Source of the DNA: Gammaproteobacteria bacterium
GTDB lineage: Bacteria > Pseudomonadota > Gammaproteobacteria > UBA7966
DNA length: 14,296 nucleotides
Direction: 5' to 3'
Assembly: GCA_003485715.1 (NCBI GenBank)
Contig: DNIF01000006.1
Coordinates: 1 to 14,296, forward strand
Part shown: positions 9,001-14,296 of the stretch, piece after piece
Position numbering within the stretch: the stretch's first letter is position 1
Layout: each line of letters begins with the position of its first letter
Notes under the pieces: model-generated
Databases searched by the model: none
Told to the model about the DNA's origin: nothing
The model's input: the letters and a program-made list of their open reading frames with translations, nothing else
Translations under genes and position numbers: made by a program

Positions 9001-9663
9001 GACGCTAGTTTCATTCACGTCGCGACGGTCTACTCGGGTCACTCCGATTTTGACCTCAACCAGCTCGTCAGCGAACTAGTCGAGAGCGCAGCAGTTCCGT
9101 TCCTTCCTGTGCTGCGCTACACGGAGAGCGGCCTGCGGAAGCGTGCCCAATGGGAGGGCGTGTGGCGGCTGCAGCGCTGTGAAGATGACGGCGAGGATGT
9201 CGGGAAGATCCCGGTTCCACCGAGGTTTCAGAACAAGGACTTCCAGAAAGCCAACTTCTGGCACCTGCGCGGCAGCTTGGATGCACCGAAGGAGCGTTGG
9301 ATCAGCTATCCCGGGTGCGAGCGGGGTGCCGACGGCAGCCTCGTCGTCGCATGGGCCGGCTGGAACCATCTTCAGCAGGCCACCGCCCTTGCGGCCTACT
9401 ACCTGGAGATGAAGGAGAACGAGGGCTGGGAGCCTGCGCGCCTGCAACCACTGCTCGCCGGCCTGCTGGAACTGGTGCCCTGGCTGGAGCAGTGGCACAA
9501 CGAGATCGACCCCGCGTACGGCGAGCGCATGGGCACGTACTACCGGGGCTTCGTTAACGAAGAAGCTCGCGCGCTTGGGTTCACCCTTGACGACCTCCGT
9601 GCGTGGAAGCCGGTTGTCACGGCGGCGAAGCGCGGCCGGAAGAAAGCTGCACAGCCGTCATGA
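6067..9663 (+). CDS. pglX: BREX-2 adenine-specific DNA methyltransferase PglX
   Basis: This 1198-residue protein begins MINAPRLLADLTRLLKRLED, as expected for BREX-2 PglX, and uses a GTG start overlapping the previous TGA. The SAM-binding motif is DPTCGSGHF (235-243), with the acidic-loop motif GVDLNPF ending at F283. Catalytic motif IV is NPPY (373-376), typical of N6-adenine methyltransferases. Residues about 375-1000 should hold target recognition. The C-terminal part (about 1005-1180, with paired tryptophan and glycine motifs) resembles the tail conserved in BREX-2 PglX, and the end is basic (KRGRKKAAQ). PglX is thought to methylate host DNA as a self mark; in the original Streptomyces model it modified phage DNA. 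From about 7180 to 9100 the DNA is much less GC-rich than the flanks and uses codons such as cta, ata and aga that are rare elsewhere here. The reading frame stays intact. Confidence 0.93.
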   Translation: MINAPRLLADLTRLLKRLEDDLRQRIVEVAELKAGLQAEWQAARDADRTAETFESWADQVITQAGVHWLLSCVFLRFIEDNELIERPWLGGTPQSGRLALARDRHEAWFRERPLLSDRDYLLASFREAGALPGLHTFFDEAHNPVFRLGISGDAAMALRQFWQQVDPNTGALAHDFTDPDWNTRFLGDLYQDLSEAARKRYALLQTPEFVEEFILDRTLTPAIREFGFREVRMIDPTCGSGHFLLGGFRRLADEWLRSEPARNPRDIAQRALDAVFGVDLNPFAVAISRFRLLVAALNVSRVHRLTEAPDFKLNVAIGDSLLHGKRFGMTATDGMFEGAEHYAGTGLAHAYASEDLAEVQRILGRQYHAVVGNPPYIIVRDAALNAAYRARYASCHRQYSLGAPFTERFFDLALTGSDRQSAGYVGLITANSFMKREFGSKLIEHVLPRLDLTHVIDTSGAYIPGHGTPTTILFGRHRSPLGPSVRAVMGIQGEPTAPPDPARGLVWSAIVEQIDRPNSTGQFVSTSDLDRSVLAHHPWSLSGGGGSDLLEHLNAQGDHKLGDISSDMGRTNVVGEDDVWLFDADTGRRRQISRYLVPFVIGEAIRDWDIVDPPYAIYPYDSLGGQAVDPDVPLSRHFWIYRTLLKNRTVFGKSVEERGEPWFVHLEHYRSKLASPLSIAFSFVGTHNHFALDRGGKIFKQSAPVIKLRDKSETLHQDLTAVLNSSVACYWLKQVCHCKGGGGINEGHRGEKWEFFYEFPTTSVAEFPLPRNCRPSMAIEMEALARRLASLQPLAVLNKDPIDSVGGLKHRLAASQDEAVKTRRKMISMQEELDWQCYQVYGLCAERLHHLTPPAISQGERAFEIVFARRMAAGIESTTWFERHGITPITEIPTSWPEDYRDVVERRIKLIESDANIALIERPEYKRRWNSPSWESMQRDALRSWLLSRLEAPRYWTATADEPTQLTSTSRLADAARGDASFIHVATVYSGHSDFDLNQLVSELVESAAVPFLPVLRYTESGLRKRAQWEGVWRLQRCEDDGEDVGKIPVPPRFQNKDFQKANFWHLRGSLDAPKERWISYPGCERGADGSLVVAWAGWNHLQQATALAAYYLEMKENEGWEPARLQPLLAGLLELVPWLEQWHNEIDPAYGERMGTYYRGFVNEEARALGFTLDDLRAWKPVVTAAKRGRKKAAQPS

Positions 9664-9701
9664 CAGCCCTTATGCGATTGCCTCAAGCGCAAAGACCAAG
9701 G

Positions 9702-9729
9702 AAGCCCTCGTCGGTCGCAACTAGGGCTT
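9702..9729 (+). repeat. Small inverted repeat (hairpin) before pglY
   Basis: AAGCCCT (9702-9708) and AGGGCTT (9723-9729) are perfect 7-base complements around a 14-base loop. The 3' arm ends one base before the pglY Shine-Dalgarno sequence. A second AGCCCT at 9665-9670 could compete for the same AGGGCT arm. No U-tract follows, so an intrinsic terminator is unlikely. An effect on pglY translation is possible but unproven. Confidence 0.4.
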
Positions 9730-9730
9730 G

Positions 9731-9738
9731 GGAAGGAG
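9731..9738 (+). promoter_or_regulatory. Strong ribosome binding site that fixes the pglY start
   Basis: GGAAGGAG ends seven bases before the ATG at 9746. It is the best Shine-Dalgarno match in the window and decides between that ATG and the in-frame TTG at 9728, which lies upstream of it. Confidence 0.8.
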
Positions 9739-9745
9739 TTCACTG

Positions 9746-12700
9746 ATGCCGCTGCTGAAAGACCTGATCACTATCCCCGAGCGCGTGCATCAGGGCGACT
9801 TCGTCCTGCAGCTCACCAAAGGAGTCACCGAGCCGGAGCAGACGCTGCGCGACTACGTGGTGACGCCGCAGCTGGTCGATGCCTTCAGCAACGCCCTGGG
9901 CTTCATCCAGCAGGCCGTGCAGACGGCGAGCAGCAAGGCCGCGTACCTGCACGGCAGCTTCGGCTCCGGCAAGAGCCACTTCATGGCGGTGCTGAACCTG
10001 CTGCTGGCCGGCAACACGCAGGCACGCTCGATTCCCGAATTGGCCGATGTCGTGGCGCGCCACAGCTGGACGCATGGCCGCAAGTTCCTGCTGGTGCCGT
10101 ATCACATGATCGGCGCGCGGGACATGGAATCGGCCATCCTCGGCCAGTACGCCGAGTTCGTGCGCAAGAAGCACCCCGAGGCGCCGGTGCCCGGTTTCTA
10201 CCTGGCCGAGGGCTTGTTCAAGGATGCGCGCGAACTGCGCGAGCGCATGGGCGATGAGCCCTTCTTCGCCCAGTTGAACAAGGGCGCTGCCGGCGGCGGT
10301 GGCGGTGGCGGCTGGGGCGAGTTCGAGAGCGGCTGGGACGCCGCCAGCTTCGAAGCGGCCATGCTGGAGCCTCCCAATGGCGAGGAGCGTTCGCGCCTCG
10401 TTGGCGACCTGATCACGCAGTACTTCTCGGCGTACCGCAGCCTGGCCGGCAGCGGCGAGTCGTTCGTCTCGCTCGACGATGGGCTCAGCATCATGAGCCG
10501 CCATGCCCAGGCACTGGACTACGACGCGGTGATCCTGTTCCTGGACGAGCTGGTGCTCTGGCTCGCGAGCCACGCTGCCGACGTCAACTTCGTCAGCCGC
10601 GAGGGCACCAAGCTGGTGAAGCTGGTGGAGGCCACCAACGCGGATCGGCCCGTGCCGCTGATCAGCTTCGTGGCCCGGCAGCGCGACTTGCGCGACCTGG
10701 TGGGCGAGAACCTGGCCGGCTCGGTGCAGTTGCAGTTCAGCGATGTGCTGAAGCACTGGGAAGCGCGCTTTCACCGCATCACGCTGGAAGACCGCAACCT
10801 GCCGGCCATCGCCGAGAAGCGCGTGCTGCGCCCGGTGAGTGAGGCCGCGCGCCAGACGCTGCAGACCACGTTCGACGACGTGATGAGGATGCGCAAGGAC
10901 GTGCTCGACACCTTGCTCACCACCACGGCCGACCGCGAGATGTTCCGCAAGGTCTATCCGTTCACCCCGGCGCTGGTGCAGACGCTGATCGCCGTCTCGG
11001 CGGCGCTGCAGCGCGAGCGCACCGCGCTGAAGCTGATGCTGCAGTTGCTGGTGGACCGTCGGGCGGACCTCGAGCTCGGTCAGTTGATCCCGGTAGGCGA
11101 CCTGTACGACGCCATCGCCGAAGGCGACGAGCCGTTCTCGGAAGGCATGCGCCTTCACTTCGACAACGCGAAGCGCCTTTACAACCAGCGGCTGCTGCCG
11201 GTGTTGGAGCGCCACCACGGCGTCACCTGGGAGTCCATCAAGCTCGGCCAGGCAGAGCCGACGGCGGCCAAGAATCTGCGCAATGACGCGCGGCTGCTCA
11301 AGACGCTGCTGCTCGGCGCGCTGGTGCCCGAGGTGGAATCGCTCAAGGGCCTGACTGCGCAACGACTGGCTGCGCTGAACCACGGCACCTTCCGCTCGCC
11401 CATCCCCGGGCGCGAGGCGCAGGACGTGCTGCGCAAGTGTCGCGACTGGGCCAGCGAGATAGGCGAGATCAAGATCACCGAGGACCAGAACCCGGTGATC
11501 TCGATCCAGGTCACCGGCGTCGACATCGAGCCGATCCTGCGTGCGGCCGAGGCCAACGATAACGCCGGCAATCGGCGCAAGAAGATCCGCGAGACCCTGT
11601 TCGAGCAGCTGGGCATTCAGGACGCCGGCGGGTTGTTCACGACCTACGAGTTCGTCTGGCGCGGCACGCGGCGCGAAGTCGAACTGCTGTACGAGAACGT
11701 TCGCGAGATGACCGACGACCGCCTGCGTGGCCGCTCGGGCGCCTGGTCGGTGGTGATTGACTTTCCGTTCGACGACGCGAACTTCGGCCCGGCGGACGAT
11801 CTGGCACGTCTGGGCGCGTACCGCGGCGGCGACACGCGAACGCTCGTGTGGCTGCCCTCCTTCCTCAGCAATAAGGCGCTGGCCGATCTGGGGCGTCTCG
11901 TCGTGCTTGATTACATCCTGCAGGGCGAGCGCTTCGACAACTACGCTGCACATCTTTCGTTCGTCGATCGTGTGCAGGCCAAGGCGCTGGCCAGGAACCA
12001 GCTCGACCAGTTGCGAATCAGGCTCAGGTCGCAGCTCGAAGTCGCATACGGCATCAGCACCGAACCGCGGGACGCGGTGAGCAATCCGCTCACGGCGGAC
12101 CAGCAGTTCCAGTCGCTGGACCCGACGCTGTCGCCGCGCCCTCCCGTGGGCGCCGACTTCCGCAGTGCCTTCGAGAGCCTGCTGGGCCAGCTGTTCGCCC
12201 ACCAGTACCCGGCACATCCCGAGTTCGACACCGAGATCAAGGCCAGCGTCATCAAGAAGGTCTGGCCCGAAGTGCAGAAGACCATCGAATCGCCTGGCCA
12301 GCGCGGGCTGGTGCAAGACAGCTCGACGCGCAAGCTGGTGCGCGCCGTCGTGAACCCCTGCCAGCTCGGGCAGATGGGCGAGACCCACCTGCTGATCGAG
12401 CCGCACTGGCAGTCGCGATTCGGGCAGAGCCACGCGCGCGACGGCGGCGGGCCGATCACGGTGGCCAAGCTGCGCCGCTGGATCGACACCCCGGTGCCGA
12501 TGGGACTGCCGATCGAGCTGCAGAACCTGATCATTCTGGCGTACGCCGCGTCCACCAACCGCCGCTTCACGCTGCGCGGCGGGCCAGTCGAGCCCACCAT
12601 CGACAGCCTGTCCGACGACCTGGAGTTGAAGGAACAGGCGCTGCCCAACGCCGCCGACTGGCAGACGGCGCTGCAGCGCGCCTCCAGCCTCTTCGGCCTG

Positions 12701-13441
12701 ACGCTCGCGCAGACGCTCAATGCGGCCAACGTCGGCCGTCTGGTCGATGACGTGAAGCAAGCGGCCAGCGGCCAGCGCGAAGCAGTGGGCCGGCTAGTCG
12801 CACAGGTCCGTGACCGATCAAACCGCTATGCAGCGGGCGCTGCCGGGGCCCGCCAGCAATCGGCGGAATCGGCGCAAGCGCTGCTGGCCACGCTCACGCA
12901 GGCCGCGGAGGGTGATGTGGTGACGTCGCTCGCCACGGCGACCCTGCACACCTCGGAGGCGGCGGTGAGCCGCACCTTGGGCCAGGCGCAGGCGTGCGCC
13001 GATGCACTCAGCAACGGCAACTGGCAGTTGTTCGATGTGGTGCGCGATCTCGGGGACCATCGACGGGATGCAGCGGCCGGCATCACGACTCGCCTCGCCG
13101 AGGTGCTGACCGCCGACGAGCATGCCGTGCCGCTCAAGCCGCGGCTGGCAGAGCTCGAGCGAGACGCGATGCAGTTGCTCGCAGCCGCTGCGCCCGTGCA
13201 GCCGCCCACACCTGCACCGGTCCCACCCGGCGGGACTACTCCAGCCACGCCACTGCCTCGGATCTTGCCGCCCGCGCCGGGCTACAACGGCCCGGAGGTG
13301 GTGGAAGAGAAGCAGTCGCTTCATCTGACCGGCGCCGCCGCCGTGGCGGAGCTGGATGACCTGAAGGCGCGCATCGCACGCGACCGCGATCTGGAGCTCA
13401 CCCTCAGTTGGCGGCTGGAGCGCAAGGGCACCAAGCCATGA
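9746..13441 (+). CDS. pglY: BREX-2 P-loop ATPase PglY
   Basis: This 1231-residue protein starts at the ATG behind a strong ribosome site (MPLLKDLITIPERVHQGDFV). It is the size expected for PglY, the BREX-2 counterpart of BrxC. Walker A is GSFGSGKS (70-77), and the Walker B candidate is VILFLDE (262-268, D267 and E268). A run of seven glycines (183-189) sits in a loop between them. The middle and C-terminal regions are long and helical. A proline-rich hinge (about 1150-1180) separates the last 50 residues (ending with ELTLSWRLERK). PglY is needed for Pgl/BREX-2 defence and is presumed to use ATP within a complex with PglX and PglZ; its exact action is unknown. Its TGA overlaps the pglZ ATG (ATGA), so the two are probably made in matched amounts. 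A 1006-residue antisense frame across it is a composition artefact. Confidence 0.93.
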   Translation: MPLLKDLITIPERVHQGDFVLQLTKGVTEPEQTLRDYVVTPQLVDAFSNALGFIQQAVQTASSKAAYLHGSFGSGKSHFMAVLNLLLAGNTQARSIPELADVVARHSWTHGRKFLLVPYHMIGARDMESAILGQYAEFVRKKHPEAPVPGFYLAEGLFKDARELRERMGDEPFFAQLNKGAAGGGGGGGWGEFESGWDAASFEAAMLEPPNGEERSRLVGDLITQYFSAYRSLAGSGESFVSLDDGLSIMSRHAQALDYDAVILFLDELVLWLASHAADVNFVSREGTKLVKLVEATNADRPVPLISFVARQRDLRDLVGENLAGSVQLQFSDVLKHWEARFHRITLEDRNLPAIAEKRVLRPVSEAARQTLQTTFDDVMRMRKDVLDTLLTTTADREMFRKVYPFTPALVQTLIAVSAALQRERTALKLMLQLLVDRRADLELGQLIPVGDLYDAIAEGDEPFSEGMRLHFDNAKRLYNQRLLPVLERHHGVTWESIKLGQAEPTAAKNLRNDARLLKTLLLGALVPEVESLKGLTAQRLAALNHGTFRSPIPGREAQDVLRKCRDWASEIGEIKITEDQNPVISIQVTGVDIEPILRAAEANDNAGNRRKKIRETLFEQLGIQDAGGLFTTYEFVWRGTRREVELLYENVREMTDDRLRGRSGAWSVVIDFPFDDANFGPADDLARLGAYRGGDTRTLVWLPSFLSNKALADLGRLVVLDYILQGERFDNYAAHLSFVDRVQAKALARNQLDQLRIRLRSQLEVAYGISTEPRDAVSNPLTADQQFQSLDPTLSPRPPVGADFRSAFESLLGQLFAHQYPAHPEFDTEIKASVIKKVWPEVQKTIESPGQRGLVQDSSTRKLVRAVVNPCQLGQMGETHLLIEPHWQSRFGQSHARDGGGPITVAKLRRWIDTPVPMGLPIELQNLIILAYAASTNRRFTLRGGPVEPTIDSLSDDLELKEQALPNAADWQTALQRASSLFGLTLAQTLNAANVGRLVDDVKQAASGQREAVGRLVAQVRDRSNRYAAGAAGARQQSAESAQALLATLTQAAEGDVVTSLATATLHTSEAAVSRTLGQAQACADALSNGNWQLFDVVRDLGDHRRDAAAGITTRLAEVLTADEHAVPLKPRLAELERDAMQLLAAAAPVQPPTPAPVPPGGTTPATPLPRILPPAPGYNGPEVVEEKQSLHLTGAAAVAELDDLKARIARDRDLELTLSWRLERKGTKP

Positions 13442-14296
13442 GCTTGTCGACTCCGCAGATCGCGGTGCAACTCGAGCGGGTGCTGGCGAGCGACCCGTCA
13501 ACCATGGCCGTGGCGATTCGGGCGAAAGCCCGTCAGCCGTGGCCCGAGACGCTGAACCAGCGTGGCCGGCAGTTCGCGTTGCGGTGGTGCGAGTCGTCCT
13601 TGGCCATCCGCGAGGCGCTGTGCGATGTGGAGCAGCATGACCCGGCAACGGCGGGGCTGGTGGTCCTCACCCCGTTGGCAACACACGAGATCGCCGAGGA
13701 CATCGCGGCGCGCCTGGCGCGCGCGCGGGTGTTTCAGCCCGAGGGCTGGGACATCGTCCGGCAACTGTTCCAGGCGAAGGAGTCGGATGCCCGACTGGGG
13801 TGCTTCGCCTGGATGCCGCAGTGCCTGATTGACGGCGCGGCACAGGGCCCCTACCCGCCCGTGGCCAATGGCTTTCTCGGCCTGGAGACGGCGTGGCAGG
13901 AAGTGCTGCAACGGTTTCTCCGGATCCCAGCGGCTCGCCCGGACGCCGTTTCTCTGCTGACCTGGTCAATGACCACCGGTGCCGACGCCACGCTCGATCA
14001 GCTGCCCGCAGCAGCCAGAGCGGACGTGATGCGCTGGCTTTCGGAGGCGGCCGGCAGCGCCGGGGAAATGGTCCTGGGCTGCGTCGAGGCCGGTCGCACG
14101 GTCGACGCCTTGCCACTGGGGCTGGTCTGCGGCGTGGTCTTCGCAGCGGAAGGCGAGGGACAGGCGGCGTTGGGCCAGGCGGCCATCCGCCTTGAGCGGT
14201 TCGTCAACGACAAGCACATCGGCGTGCCGAAAGGCCGGGCCTGGGCGCGCGCCGCGGAGCAAGTGGTGCGGGCAGCCGGGTTGGAGGCCGCGCGCG
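13438..14296 (+). CDS. pglZ: BREX-2 alkaline-phosphatase-like protein PglZ, N-terminal part (runs off the window)
   Basis: An open frame from the ATG at 13438 continues without a stop to the window edge, giving 286 complete residues that begin MSLSTPQIAVQLERVLASDP. The position directly after pglY with an ATGA overlap, and the alpha-helical, alanine- and leucine-rich N-terminus, are what a BREX-2 PglZ would show. The phosphatase-fold metal-binding motifs would lie further downstream and cannot be checked here. PglZ is the hallmark gene of all BREX types. It belongs to the alkaline phosphatase superfamily, and its substrate is unknown. The call rests mainly on gene order, with support from the general look of the N-terminus. 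Weak ribosome signals (GGAG, AAGG) lie within the end of pglY, consistent with coupled translation. Confidence 0.82.
   Translation, partial: MSLSTPQIAVQLERVLASDPSTMAVAIRAKARQPWPETLNQRGRQFALRWCESSLAIREALCDVEQHDPATAGLVVLTPLATHEIAEDIAARLARARVFQPEGWDIVRQLFQAKESDARLGCFAWMPQCLIDGAAQGPYPPVANGFLGLETAWQEVLQRFLRIPAARPDAVSLLTWSMTTGADATLDQLPAAARADVMRWLSEAAGSAGEMVLGCVEAGRTVDALPLGLVCGVVFAAEGEGQAALGQAAIRLERFVNDKHIGVPKGRAWARAAEQVVRAAGLEAAR

Larger units (their letters stand above)
9664..9745 (+). other. Intergenic gap pglX-pglY
   Basis: At 82 bases, this is the only substantial gap in the operon. It holds a short hairpin and the pglY ribosome site. I see no convincing -35/-10 promoter pair and no T-run that would make a terminator, so pglY is probably transcribed with the upstream genes but initiates translation independently. 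Confidence 0.6.

Noticed and set aside
7180..9100. An insertion sequence or separate foreign gene inside pglX
   Set aside because: The frame is continuous through the low-GC part, and no terminal repeats, target duplications or transposase motifs are seen. Homologous allele exchange fits better.
9702..9729. Intrinsic terminator between pglX and pglY
   Set aside because: The stem is only seven pairs and no T-run follows; the ribosome site comes next instead.
9728..9745. Upstream TTG start for pglY, adding six residues
   Set aside because: The strong Shine-Dalgarno at 9731-9738 would lie inside the coding region. The ATG at 9746 has ideal spacing and gives the expected N-terminus.
9740..12760. 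Antisense open frame of 1006 codons across pglY
   Set aside because: It is a typical by-product of high-GC coding sequence on the other strand. The translation is low in complexity and shows no recognisable motif, while the sense strand encodes an intact PglY.
1..14296. tRNA or rRNA genes, CRISPR arrays, or attachment-site repeats
   Set aside because: Nearly every base is in a recognised coding frame, and I saw no regularly spaced repeats or RNA-gene signatures.

Overview
The window is one strand of a GC-rich bacterial genome and holds most of a type 2 BREX (Pgl, phage growth limitation) anti-phage operon. All genes read on the + strand and are packed tightly. The order is: tail of an unidentified upstream gene (1-49), pglW (46-4323), an ABC-type ATPase with a C-terminal TOPRIM-like domain (4352-6070), pglX (6067-9663), pglY (9746-13441) and the 5' part of pglZ (13438 to the window end). 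The composition and the BREX-2 gene set suit a proteobacterium, possibly a betaproteobacterium such as Burkholderiales. That assignment is only an inference, because no rRNA or housekeeping gene is present. The remaining BREX-2 genes usually found, brxD and brxHI, are not visible and could lie beyond either edge.

Gene joints: upstream gene/pglW (GTGA, 46-49), ATPase/pglX (GTGA, 6067-6070) and pglY/pglZ (ATGA, 13438-13441) are 4-base start/stop overlaps, which suggests translational coupling. Only two gaps exist. One is 28 bases before the ATPase gene. The other is 82 bases before pglY and carries a strong Shine-Dalgarno sequence preceded by a small hairpin. No transposon, tRNA, CRISPR array or terminator was seen.

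How the genes fit together: PglX is an adenine-specific DNA methyltransferase thought to mark self DNA. PglW is a large kinase with a NERD nuclease-like N-terminus, PglY is a large P-loop ATPase, and PglZ is a member of the alkaline-phosphatase-like family. In BREX-2 these are all needed for phage exclusion, but the effector step is not understood.

The most unusual points are three. The OLD/PARIS-like ATPase-TOPRIM gene is embedded between pglW and pglX and coupled to pglX. There is a sharp drop in GC content and a change in codon use inside pglX (about 7180-9100), covering the presumed target-recognition region and suggesting allele exchange. The first kinase domain of PglW is degenerate and sits in front of an apparently active second one.
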